Below are positions 42,976 through 54,240 of a stretch of 64,000 nt of DNA, piece by piece. Numbering within the stretch: position 1 is the stretch's first letter; each line of letters begins with the position of its first letter. Made by a program: the position numbers and the translations under genes. The notes below the pieces were generated by a model that saw only the letters and a list, made by a program, of their open reading frames with translations, made no database searches and was not told the origin of the DNA. Origin of the DNA: Prosopocoilus inquinatus (Eukaryota; Arthropoda; Insecta; Coleoptera; Lucanidae); the NCBI GenBank assembly GCA_036172665.1, contig CM069875.1:12976001-13040000 (forward strand), given 5' to 3'.

Positions 42976-43528
42976 TGTTCAGGAAATTAAATAATCTAAT
43001 ACATTGAGCTGCATTCTTGCCCAAGATACTAGTTTAGGTCTATTCCAGAAGAATAAACGGACAATTTGTGATTTTCTTTCTATAAATTACGACCACATTT
43101 GCTCGGATCGTTTTTCGCTACGGCGCTTAATAAGGCCGCGCGGCCGTGATAGCCGAAAAAGTGCACTTTTCGCTTGCTATTGTCTCTTACCTCATTTTTA
43201 TCACAAATTGTCCTGTTCGTTCGCCTGGGATGGCCGCAAACGAAATTTAAACGTTTAATTAAAGAAGAAATCGAATTAATACTTTGGCTTCTGACAACCG
43301 ATTCCAAACTTTTCAGAATCAATAAAAAGGTAACCATGGTAACTTAAAAATATGCTAAGGATTACAGATTACTGTAAATAGAGTGCCATCACTGCCATCC
43401 CAGCCACCTGGGGGGAATTATAATTGCGTTTAAAACTGTGGTAATAGACATAAACCCCCGTGCTCTGAACTTCACATTTCCTTCTAAAAGAAAAACGAGG
43501 TTATTATACATGTCAATTTCAAGCAAAG
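42976..43528. other. Non-coding, nothing recognised
   Basis: Contains a short GC-rich palindromic stretch near 43130-43150 (GGCCGCGCGGCC); no gene is supported. Confidence 0.4.
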
Positions 43529-43595
43529 CTGGTTCACAACTAACTATTCACAGCCAACCACGAGAAGAAATTTTAAAAAAGGCACTTTATAAAGA
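43529..43595. repeat. 67-bp repeat, inverted copy of 37915-37981
   Basis: Reverse complement of 37915-37981 (GGTTCACAACTAAC, CACAGCCAACCACGAGAAG). Confidence 0.65.
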
Positions 43596-43621
43596 GTATA
43601 GTAGTATGCCAAAAAATACCT

Positions 43622-43815
43622 AAGGTACCGCCGATCGGCGGAAAAAATGCTTAATCCGCCGTGCTATGTTGTGACGTTAAAACAATTCGCTGTCTTAACA
43701 GTTTAACATCAATTGAATCTTCGGCGAAATTGTTAGCTAGGACCGCCGGACAGCAGAATCTTGAAATTTAACGCACGGTCCGCCGGCGGACGTTTAGCTA
43801 CACCGTTTAAAAAAT
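43622..43815. mobile_element. GC-rich MITE, uninterrupted copy
   Basis: Begins GGTACCGCCGATCGGCGG and ends near GGTCCGCCGGCGGACG. Its middle (CATCAATTGAATCTTCGGCG) and right end match two separated pieces at 59264-59350 and 62550-62625, so this is the empty form of that locus. No coding capacity. Confidence 0.6.
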
Positions 43816-43901
43816 AATAAGTAGGAAGTTTACATTGCCTCTTCTGCACATTACAATAATTTAGTACCTTAAAGTTATTTTTGTGATACTAATTTACTCT
43901 T

Positions 43902-44749
43902 TATAGTGTCTTTCAAAAATTTATCGATTTTTATTTAAATTTATTGAGTCAAAACACTTCTGCATACCCTAAAATTGGCAAATGTCAGATGAAATTTAAC
44001 TTGAATGGTGGACACTAAGAAATGAATACAGCTTAAAAGTAAAATGCCCTTATTTCAGAAGATACAGGAAAGGTCATAATAATAAGTCATTCAGAATTAA
44101 AAGTTGTAGTTATACATGAAATTATAGTTTTCTATCTCAAAAACAAAAGAAATACAATTTATTGTGAACCACTCTTTATAACACTATACTAAGAATTGCT
44201 GGTGCGATTAAAGCGTTTACCAAAATAATATGAATAGGAAAACAGGAAATTCGTTCTTATTTCTCAATTACTTAATTTGATTCTGAGTGATTATTTCAAT
44301 GAATTACTATCATGCTAGAAAAAAGAATAGTTTTGGAATGCATGTAAATAATCACTGAGACAAAAAATGAAATAATTGAAAAATAAGAACGAATTGAGTG
44401 TTTTCCTATTCATATTATTTTAACGGACACTTAAGAGTGGTTTACAATAAATTGTGATTTTTTCATTTTTAAGATAGGATGCTGTAATTTCATATCTGGC
44501 TATAACTTTTAATTCTGAATAACTTATTCTTTCGGCATTTTCCTGTATCTTATAAAATAAAGGCACTTTACCCTTGAGCGATCTTCATTTCTCGGTGTCG
44601 ACGTTGTATACTGTTTAAGATAAATTTCATCTGACATTTGCCAATTTGATTTTAAGAGATGTAGAAGCGTTCTGCATAAATATTTTTTTATAAAAATCGA
44701 TAATAAAAAAAATTCTATTTGTAGCACTTTTCGAAAAACGCTGTGTAAA
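43902..44749. mobile_element. 848-bp foldback element
   Basis: The arms of about 430 bp (43902-44325 and 44326-44749) are reverse complements with indels. Termini are ATAGTGTCTTTCAAAAA and the complement of CGAAAAACGCTGTGTAA. Shared blocks include GGCAAATGTCAGATGAAATTT and AATATGAATAGGAAAACA. The right end recurs at 50452-50612. Confidence 0.75.
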
Positions 44750-46214
44750 GAAACATTCAAGATGAACCGTTAGAAACAATTAAAATATTGTCAGTGAGTG
44801 AGTCTGAAAAGTGTCTATAACCACTTTTCCACATAAGTCATATAAGACAACATAAGATTAACGTAAATTTAGCCCCACTTGAAATTTAAAGAAGTAATCA
44901 GTTTGCCTGTCGTTCCTAATAAATTTTTATTAGAATAGGCATGTGTCTTTACACCCGTCCCATTTTTTCCAATCCAATTTCGCTTAGTCGATATAATTTA
45001 TAAACAAAATTCATATTTTATGGGAAAGACTTCTCCTTATCACCTGACTGTACACACAATACATCCCAAAATATCTGAGCTATAGGAATTAATATGGAAT
45101 TTTACGTTCTTAAACTAGTGTAAAAATTGTCACTGCGTGAGTTCTCGAATGAATACAACTTACCCAATGTTTAAAATAATGAAAACTTGCACAACAATTA
45201 CATATTTAAAATAATGATATCATTAGACACTGTTGTATCGACAGTGGTTTTCAAGGACATTATCTGGCCAATATTTTTAAATTTCTAGACGGACTACATA
45301 CAGGGTATTCTTTTACTGTGTGCAAATAAAAAAAAAAACCTCAGTATAAGTACATGAAATGCTACCTTTCGCGTTTTTTTTTGTTGGCTAATGTATCATA
45401 GCCAAAAAATCTCGGAGGTACCACTTGTTTGGAACTACTGAAATGTGCGAGAAAGAAATATTTAGCAAGGTCAATTACGCCCTCCCCTCGGTATGAAAAC
45501 GACTACCGATACCACACCCGATCATCAACGCAGCGTTTCGTAATAATAATCACTGATATCGTTTAATAATTATTTTATTTAAAATCTTAATTAACTGGGC
45601 AAAGTAATGCTACATTTATTTGTTTTACAATATGAACAATCTATAAATAAATCAGAAAATTTATGCACCAAATCACCATAAATCAACTTTTGCTAATCTT
45701 GTTGCTAGCTACGAAAATTTTACGGTCCATGGAAAAAAAGTAAATGTCAAAGTTTGATAAGTCTTAAAAATACATATGGAATTTGAAATTATAATTTATT
45801 TGCACCTCGCTTCTAACTTGTTCGGCAATAACGAACCACGTGCGATATTCGCAGCTTCTTGAATTGCATTAATTTATAATTTGAAAATACTTAAGCTTTA
45901 AAAAATTTTTAAATTATTTGAAGTGAAGTTAAATTTATTTATTTTAATAAATCCAGGCGCATTGTTAACGCGTTCAAAATGTTTTGTGATGTATTATAGG
46001 TTTCAATATTTGCAGACAGTAAAAAAACACCCGGCATATTTATCAAAAAACCAAAAGAAAAATACAGAATGGGCCAATAGCGCTTATATTAATGCAGATT
46101 TTTCCATTGTTACTTACCTATGATATAGATGCATGCTTTAAAATAAGTTACAATTATACAGAGTGTTCCGTGTGGCTGTGCCAGACCAAAATTGTGCTTT
46201 TTAAACGGAACTTT
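44750..46214. other. Non-coding; one transposon-like terminus, otherwise nothing recognised
   Basis: TACAGGGTATTC at about 45300 and TACAGAGTGTTCC at about 46158 resemble foldback-family termini, but no partners were located. No genes. Confidence 0.4.
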
Positions 46215-46278
46215 TTATTATGGTTTATTTCGATTCGTCCTTCAGAGTAGATAAATTGATTATAAGGATGTTATGTAC

Positions 46279-46468
46279 AAAAATTTTGTTGCAAATCGTT
46301 TTTGATTGCAGTGAAAACCTTAAAACTTTCATTATGATTTGACAGCAAGCATGGCCGCCTTGCATGGGGGACTTATTAGGACCAAATCCGCTTCAATTTG
46401 TCGATCCTACTGCAATGTCAAGTCAAAAAGCGAGCGTAAGATGTCGCTGTTTTATCTGTTCATCAATA
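46279..46468. mobile_element. Rearranged retrozyme-like insertion, ribozyme deleted, 8-bp duplication
   Basis: TTATGTAC flanks both sides (46271-46278 and 46469-46476). About 40 bp of minus-strand unit (ending outward AAAAATTTTGTTGCAAATCG) join plus-strand unit from AAAACTTTCATTATG through CATGGCCGCCTTGCATGGGG to TTTATCTGTTCATC. The hammerhead segment is missing. Removing it restores the host foldback's arm. Confidence 0.8.
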
Positions 46469-47747
46469 TTATGTACCTAAACCTAATGGTTTTTAAGACA
46501 TTGGCATTTAAATGTAAAAAATGGTATTATTTGATGTGTTACAAATTAAATGTGTATTAAAATTCGACACACAAATGTTACAGTAACTTTGCATAATGTC
46601 TCTAGAACAGAAAACAATTTCAATTTCGAACATATTCCTATTATTTTACGCAAGGTGATTTATAACTCCGATGTTTAGTTTACTCAGTTAGTTTAAATGG
46701 AACACCCTATATTTTATGACTGAATTTAACAGGTCTTTGTTTAAGCTTTACAGTAATATAAGGTTCAGTATGTGCTACACAACAATCCTACACACAGTAA
46801 GTTGTCAAATTTGTAATTCATAAAACAGCATTTATTCCATCTTTCAATGGAATATTTTGTCTATAGCATCGTTCATGTTATTTAGAGAATCTGTATTGAG
46901 TCTGATTTGTATTTCTTATATTTTTGTATTAATCATATTAAAGACAAAATATTCCATTGGAAGATGAAATAAATGCTATCTTATGAAACTAATACGAGAA
47001 TAACGAGTAAAGGTTAGTTTAAATGGAACACCCTATATTTTATTACCGAATTTAATAGGTCCTTGATTAACCTTTACAGAATATAGGGTTCAGTATGTGT
47101 TCAATAACAAACTTACACACAGTAAGACATCAAATTCAATATTGGAATGGAATATTTTGTCTTTAATATGATTAATTTTAATTTAAAAAATCTGTATTGG
47201 GACAATTTGTACTTTTGAGTCTGTTAATAAATTCCACATATTTGATCTGTATCATAAAAACCGTATGCATACGTTTATTTAGTAGGAGTACTATTCTAGC
47301 TCCACGCTTTCTGATTTGTGGGGGGAGGCACAATGGTTCGTAATTATGATCATTAACTGTGACTGCGACCGACTTACTACACGTTTACGTTCTTTGCCAC
47401 AAACCAGGGAAACGCAGAAGCACCAATTCAAAGTAAATCCAGCGAACAAATAACTGACAGATGAAAATTCCATCTCTCACATATGTAGAACTTGCACGCC
47501 TGCACGAATCCACGCCTGAAATAGCCCCCCTCCCTCCAAGTGTCAGTTCCGTTGCCAGCGAAACTAAACTCAGTTATGGTTAACTCCTAAAATTTTAATT
47601 TTATCAGCACTATCTGATTATTTTAAATAAGAAACACCCAAAAACAATAACAATACCAATAAAGACACCGATAAAAATAACAGTAATAATGCAAATAACT
47701 ATAACAGTTCATTTAAATGTGAATAAATCTCGCTGTCATAGAAAAGT

Positions 47748-47794
47748 ATTATGTGTAGAGCACACGGTTAATAACCGTGTGCTCTACACATAAT
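47748..47794. repeat. Perfect 23-bp inverted repeat, 1-nt centre
   Basis: ATTATGTGTAGAGCACACGG begins the left arm (47748-47770); the right arm 47772-47794 is its exact complement around A47771. It sits between further mirrored CAATAACAATACCAAT blocks (about 47643-47881). Confidence 0.85.
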
Positions 47795-48373
47795 TTTCTA
47801 TATTGTTACTGATGTTAAATCAATTGTTACTATTATTATTAATAATGTTACAGCTATTTTCATTGGTATTGTTATTGTTGCTTGTTGCATTCCTTAGCGA
47901 TACCTAACCTTTCTAAATAAAATGAACTATGTTATAGACAAAATATTCCATTGCGTGATACAATAAATGCTGGTTTATGAATTTTCAAATTTGACAGCTT
48001 ATTGTGTGTGTAGGTTTGTTGTGTAACACATACTGAACCCTACATTACTGTAAAGCTTAATCAAAGACCTGTTAAATTCATTAATAAAATATAGGGTGTT
48101 CTATTTAAACTAATCGAGTAAAATAAATATCGGAATTATGAATCACCCGGTGTAAAATAATAGGAATATGTTCGAGATGGAAATTGTTTTCTGTTCCATA
48201 GAGGTTATGTAATGTTATTGTAAAATTAAAATGCCGAATCTGTAAAATATCAAATAATACCATTTTTTACATTTAAATGTCAATATCTCAAAAACCATTA
48301 GGTTTAGCTACGTAACACCCTCATAATAAATTTACCTTCTCTTAAGGACGAATCGAAACAAACCATAATATAC

Positions 48374-49230
48374 CGGCTGTTTCAAATTTGGTGTGCACTG
48401 AAGGGATCTCCTAAATCGTAAGAGATACAAATTCGGTAAAATGGAAGAAAAGTTGCACGAATCAATGTCTAACTCGTATTCATTAACAGAATGATTTTTT
48501 TATTATTTCTCCTTGAGATATTAAAAAGAAAATATTAAAAAATCGTTTTTCTTTTTCTCTGTGTATCTCTTTTATTACACACAATTTTGAAATTCTGATT
48601 TAGCTTTCTACAGGCACTTTTTGATTTTGCTTCGAATAGGAGTAATAGAATTGAAATAAAACGTTTCGTCTTTCCACGACCATCATCAGTTTCGATTTTT
48701 TAAATACAACTTGTGTCTTTTATTGTTCTATTCGATAGCATTTTTTTCTCCTGAATGTAATGATTTATCATACTTAATAGTTGATATTTGAAGCTTAAAT
48801 AATTCAGATTTTATATGAAAATTTTATTTGATGCACAATTTCATTTTTGGTTCATTTTCTTATCTTTTTATTATTCTAGTATATAGCACTTTTTTGTGGT
48901 GATTTCAGTGATTATAATACTTAATACCTTTCTTTCAAATAAAGTTAGAATATGACAAAAAAATACTGATAGAGTTTCGTAATGTTTTTCTTAATAAGTA
49001 AATTTATTCCTAACCACTTTTTTTTGTTTGTTAAGTATTAGTAACTAACATTCAGTTGTCGAAAGAGGAAAATAAATAAATATTGACTAAATTATAATAG
49101 GTGGTTAACACAAATATACAGCAGTATAAACATTAAATTACAAGAACAAAATGAATAAGTTGAATAAAAATTATAGAAGAAGAACATGAGTTTGTGAAAT
49201 AAATAAAGTGAAATAAATAAATTAAAGTAA
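48374..49230. other. Non-coding; dispersed repeat and a hammerhead-like motif
   Basis: Begins with a CCGGCTGTTTCAAATTTGG terminus-like string; 48715-48880 matches 25045-25210. No genes. Confidence 0.4.
48661..48690 (-). ncRNA. Hammerhead-like core, degenerate
   Basis: The minus strand reads CTGATGA, T, a GTC/GAC stem with seven-base loop, then GAAACG. The core order fits hammerheads of Penelope-like elements, but there is an extra base before stem II and no clear closing NUH triplet. Confidence 0.3.
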
Positions 49231-49360
49231 ATCTTCGAAATGTCCTCCACTGTTTTCAAGACACACTTTCGTTCTTAATCCTATGTGTTGTCTAGCGTGT
49301 CGAACACGAATTCGCGGAACATTTCTGCAAGAATCTAATATTCGCCTTCTTAGTTCCTCC
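49231..49360 (-). pseudogene. Tc1/mariner-like transposase, C-terminal fragment
   Basis: The minus strand gives one open segment starting KEELRRRILDSCRN and ending CLENSGGHFEDLL plus a TAA. The GGHFE-L-L ending is the usual C-terminus of IS630/Tc1/mariner-like transposases of insects. The upstream part is cut off by the foldback beginning at 49366 and does not resume after it. Confidence 0.7.
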
Positions 49361-49365
49361 TTATT

Positions 49366-50464
49366 ATACCGGGTGTCCCGCGGCATGTGCTCATCCTTCT
49401 ATAATCTTTATTTATTAATCAATTAACCTGAATTTTGGAGACACTAAATTAAACAAAAAATGGGATTTTTAGAAATGCTGCTAGTCGTCATATCACTTCC
49501 GGTTTCGCCGGAAGTGATATCAACTTTCTAATTTTAAATAGAACACCCAATATATTTTTACAAATTTCAAATTTACGGATCATTATGAGTCCGAATATGT
49601 ACCAATTGATAATTTTAATATCCATGACATCCAAAAAAGAAAACTTTTTTATTTTTCAATCTAGAAAGCTATGAATCGTATTCTTTTCGATCTAATGCGA
49701 TCAAGTGTTTCCAGAAAATCACTCCTTTGATGGTATTTTGATTTTTAACATTTTTACAGTACTTGAAATTTTCATTAGTTCTTAACTCATTTTTTTCGAT
49801 AGAGCCTCATATGTTTCTTAGCTTAGTTCAACGGAACATTTTTTTCTGAGTACGCTGATACCAAATACGTCATATTTTCTCTGAAAAATAATTTGAAATA
49901 GAACATGTCTTATTGAAATTTTACACTCCCTTTATTTCAAATGACTTTCAAAGAAAATATGATGTATTTGGTATCAACGTACTCAGAAAGTAATGTTCTG
50001 TTGAACTAAGCTAAGAAACATATGAGGTTCTATCGAAAAAAATAAGTTAAGACCTAATGAAAATTTCAAATACCGTAAAAATTTTAAGAATCAAAATACC
50101 ATCAAAGGAGTGATTTTCTCAAAACACTCGATCGCATTAGATCGAAAAAATGCGATTCATAGCTTTCTAGATTGAAAAATAAGAAAGTCTTTTTTTCGTT
50201 GTCATGGAAACCTAAATTAACTGTTGATGCGTATTCGGACTCGTAATGATCTGTAAATTTCAAATATGTAAAAATATATAGGGTGTTCCATTTAAAATAA
50301 GAAAGTTGATATCACTTCCGGCGAAATCGGAAGTCCTATGACGACTAGCAGCATGTCGAAAAATTCCATTTTTTGCTTAATTTATTGTCCCCAAAATTCA
50401 GGTTAATCGTTTAATAAATAAAGATTCTAGAAGGGTGAATACACGGCGCGGGACTGCGTATACC
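49366..50464. mobile_element. 1.1-kb near-perfect foldback
   Basis: Arms of about 510 bp meet at a centre of about 60 bp near 49900. The ends are GTATACC/GGTATAC-like with GTCCCGCG just inside. Shared blocks include ATCACTCCTTTGATGGTATT and AACATATGAGG. A small extra hairpin ATATCACTTCCGG-TTTCG-CCGGAAGTGATAT (49490-49520) lies in the left arm. It contains the GGGTGTTCCATTTAAAATAA motif (about 50280). Confidence 0.85.
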
Positions 50465-50612
50465 GTTCAAGAAAAATTTCATATGACATCTCCCAATTTA
50501 ATTTTAAGAGATGCAGAAGCGTTCTGCATCAATAAATTTTTATAAAAATCGATAATAAAAAAAATTCCCATTTGTAGCACACTTTTTGAAAGACACTGTA
50601 TAAACATCGAAG
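50452..50612. repeat. Terminal fragment of the 43902-44749 foldback family
   Basis: About 155 bp match 44595-44750 (TTAAGAGATG(C/T)AGAAGCGTTCTGCAT, AAAATCGATAATAAAAAAAAT) and end with GAAAGACACTGTATA, the better-preserved terminus of the family. Confidence 0.65.
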
Positions 50613-50779
50613 TGGTAGAATTATGTAGCCAGCATGGTCAATTACTCCGTGGTAACAGTACAGTGCACATTTTGCCGATAGTAGTCAGTCCAAGGATTGA
50701 TTGATCACCGTGAGATTTGAACAGACAAAAAAAAATATGTCAGTATAATTTTTCGGTCATGAGTTCCTTACGAATACTG

Positions 50780-53700
50780 CTACTTTTTGGCATAGATCTT
50801 ATAGGTAGGTTACATCTGGCATTACCTCCGCCGCCCGTACATCTTCCCAAATTAAATTTCTGTCACGCATTGTCAGGAGAATCGAAAATACCTAAGAAGC
50901 AAGAGTTACTCAAAAATTTCCTGCAAAAAGAATTAAAGTTCGAATATGTTGGTCCCACCCATTGTATCTAACACCATATTAAGATAGATACTAGAGTCAA
51001 CTCCGATAAAACAGCGTTACTGTCCTCGTAATCCTACAATTATCCTATTATAAAAGCTAGAGTTCGCCTATTGTGATAGTGTCAAAAAAAGATGGAAAAC
51101 CTAGGTTCTGTGTAGATTTCAGAAAAGTTAATTCCAAATCTGAAAAAGACGCTTACTCGTTATCGCAAGTTCAGGCGACACTCGATGAATTGAAGGGCGC
51201 TAAATTTCTCTTCACGTTAGATCTGAAAAATGGATATTGGCATGTCCCTCTGACGTCAGAAAGCAAACCCATTACCGCGTTTACCATACCAGGCAAAGGA
51301 TTAATGTAATTCAAAATTATGCCTTCTGGATTACATTCCGCACCTGCTACGTTTCAGCGACTTCTTGATCGAGTCAACGAAATTAAAACTGAATCCTGAT
51401 AAATGCAAGTTTTGTGTTGATAGTTTGCGATATCTCGGACATATAGTAGACCGAAACAGGATACGCACAGACCGCGAAAAGGTGACAGCTATTGCATCTT
51501 TAACCGCTCCGTCAAATGTAAAAGAAATTCGACTATTTTACGGTATGGCATCCTGGTATTGATGTTTTATTCCCAATTTTGCTACAACAATAGAATTGTT
51601 AACTAAACGTACCCGGAAAAACGCAAAATTGAGATGGGGAGCAAAGGAAGAAAACGCGTTTCAAGAAATTAAGCAAAAATTAACCGATTTTTCGATACTA
51701 GCTTGTCCTGATTTCTCTCAGAAGTTTAGTTTACAAACTGATGCCAGCGATGTAGAATTAGGAGCAGTCCTTACCCAGACTTTGCAAGACCAGGAACGTA
51801 TAATAGCGCATGCCAGTCATACCCTGAGCAAAACCGAGCGTAATTATAGGGCAACCGGAAAGGAATGTCTAATCGTAATTTGGAACATACGAAAAATGAA
51901 AGTGTACCTGGAAGGATATTCTTTTTCCGTGATTACCGATCATCAATCCCTCAAGTGGTTGCTACGTGTCGATAACCCCTCAGGAAGACTAGAAAGATGG
52001 GCCTTAGAATTCCAGCAATATGATTTTGATGTGCAATATCGACGAGGATCATTAAATGCCATATCCGATGCACTCTCTCAACAACCCTTACCGGCCAGTT
52101 CTGAGAAAGATATTTGTGCCATTCAAAGTCAACGTCAGGGTTCATGGTATATCAAAATGTACAGACAAGCAAAAACCTATCCGACGGCCGTTCCAGATTA
52201 TTGTGTACGCAATGGCAAATTTTATCAACACATCATAAACACTCTGAATTTCAATGAAACAATACCAGGGGATAATTGGAAAAGATGTGCTCCCACTAAA
52301 GAACGTTATTGCACCGATATCACAATAAACCAACCGCAGGGCATCTTGGAATAGCAAAAACAACCGTTCGGTTAGCACAAAATTTCTACTGGCCTGGAAT
52401 GTTTAGAGAGGCCGCTAATTACGTTAGGAACTGTGACACTTGTAACCAGTACAAAGTACCACAATTTGAAAAAGGCGGTTTCCTTCATCCGACTCCTGTA
52501 ACGACCCTTGGCAAACCGTTTCCGTAGATTTAGTCGGACCGTTACGACGTTCCAACAAAAGACATGTCTGGTTACTTGTAATGGAGTGTCAGTTTACAAA
52601 ATGGGTAGAATTGAAGCCGCTTAGAAAAGCAACAGGAAAAGGAGTGGCTACGGTGATAAAGGAGGACATCATTTTAAGACGTAGATGCCTTCATTCTATG
52701 ATTTCCGATAACGGAAAACAGTTTGATAGCCAGCAATTTACGGGAACTTTAATTATGCTGCTATTCGGAAAGTAAATTTAAGTAATTTTAACTCTTTAAC
52801 GCCTTAAACTTTAAAATTAAAGAATCGTTCAGAATCGCATTTTTGCCTTAACGCTTTAAATTTTAAAGTATTAAAGAGTTACAATTACTTACATTTGCTT
52901 TCTAAATAGTACAGTAATTAATAGTAAAGTTTTCTTTAACTTAAATTCTTAAATTTTTAAATCCTTAAATTCAAATATTTCTGAATGTCACAGTTATTAC
53001 GGCATTAAACATCGCCGCACTCCTCCATACTCACCTCAATGTAATCCAGTAGAAAGAACAAACGAGTTATCAAAACCATGATTGTCCAGTTTGTAAAGAA
53101 GAATCAACGTCGTTGGGATGAGAAAATTTATGAATTTCGTTTTGCTTATGATACCGCCCGACATGATGCGATCGGCTACACTCCAACATATTTAAACAAC
53201 GGACGAGAACTACAAATGCCCCGTGAGAACATTCGAACAAGAGATACGCGAAAACCAGAACAAAGGCAATGCGAGCTGTTACAAGCCTGCGAATTAGTTC
53301 GGGTAAACTTGGCAAGAGCTTTCCAGCGGCAAGAAGCTCACTAGAACCTCCGCCATCGCAACTGCCTAACATCGGGGATACTGTTTGGAAAAGAGAGCAT
53401 ATTCTGTCCGACAAGAATTATTAACAAATAAACATCAAGCTAGCACCAAAGTTTTCCGGTCCGTTTACTGTTGGTAAAATCATCTCGCATGTGATCTTCA
53501 ATCAGAAAGACAAAAGGTCGTTGAGTTCAGCATGTACACTTCCAAAATATTAAATCTTCCCCCACACCATAAAGATTCACAGAAACCTCTTCGTATGCCT
53601 ATATAAGCCGACACATTCAGTCCCAATTTCAGTTCACTAATTCTTTTCCAAATCTAACAGGTCCCAAATAGATCTTGGGAAACCAGGTCGAAAATCCGAA

Positions 53701-53841
53701 TGAACTCTTGAAGAAAACCAAACACCTGAGAAGATGCACAACAGAAGGAGGGTCCTGCACAATCAAATCCGCTACACGATAACTTAAGGTTCATCGAAAT
53801 TGGTCGTCTACGCTCCTGCCGAGTTCTCCGAAGGAAGGGAG
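50780..53841 (+). pseudogene. Ty3/gypsy pol relic
   Basis: Reverse transcriptase N-half (51073-51309; VSKKDGKPRFCVDFRKVN, LDLKNGYWHV), an in-frame TAA at 51307, then MPSGLHSAPATFQRLLD. The segment that should hold the YxDD active site is deleted before KLKLNPDKCKFC (51380). RNase H (51596-52354) keeps DAS, E, DHQSLKW and SDAL. Integrase zinc finger HHCC (52309-52527), frame shift at about 52527, core with DLVGP and SDNGKQF, a MITE, then PYSPQCNPVERTN and a C-terminal region to about 53580. Gag and protease are missing and no 5' LTR was seen. Inactive. Confidence 0.9.
52756..52914. mobile_element. 159-bp palindromic MITE in the gypsy integrase
   Basis: Terminal repeats of about 50 bp (CTGCTATTCGGAAAGTAAAT; the complement of the right end is CTGTACTATTTAGAAAGCAA) with TAATTA on both sides (52750-52755 and 52915-52920). 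It separates the second catalytic Asp from the Glu region of the integrase. Confidence 0.75.
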
Positions 53842-54240
53842 TGTAACGAAGTGTACATAAGTTACTGTTATAAAGAATAAAGATTTCGTTAAGGAAGGGG
53901 AATTTAATGGGGATTTAGAAGTGGGGCGTTGCTCTCACTACGCACCGAGCGGTATAAAAGTGAGCAGAAAGCTCGAATCAGACATTCAGCTGAATGCTCT
54001 CGCTGAACACGGTCTAAGAGTCTTGGATCGACCTTTAGAGAGAATATTGCTAGCATTCCCGTCTTTCGAGCCCCCGACCAGAATGCAAGAGTCTTGCATA
54101 ATCCCGAGATAAGTATCTTGTCTGCCCCGACCAGTGTGCAAGTGTCTTGCGTAATCACGAGACAAGTATCTTGTCTGCATTCCCGACTCCGGACATAAAC
54201 TGAACCCAGACTATTACGGAATTGTATATTTACCTGTACA
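53842..54240 (+). repeat. 3' LTR of the gypsy relic (end uncertain)
   Basis: A purine-rich AAGGAAGGGAG directly precedes TGTAACGAAG (53842). Inside are a TATA box TATAAAAG (53953-53960) and a TCAGACATTC-like start region about 25 bases on. The region 54075-54180 is two copies of a 53-bp unit (CGACCAG..TGCAAG..GTCTTGC). The terminal CA was not fixed, so the end coordinate is a guess. A short frame across it is not a gene. Confidence 0.7.

Larger units (their letters stand above)
46215..48373. mobile_element. 2.16-kb compound foldback
   Basis: Outer arms 46215 to about 46870 and about 47910-48373 are reverse complements (TTTCGATTCGTCCTT, CTAAACCTAATGGTTTTT, AGAAAACAATTTC, CACCCTATATTTTAT). The unit starting TTAAATGGAACACCC occurs at 46687 and 47020 in direct orientation and again inverted ending near 48112, so the centre holds extra copies. 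The left arm carries a ribozyme-family insertion. Confidence 0.7.
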
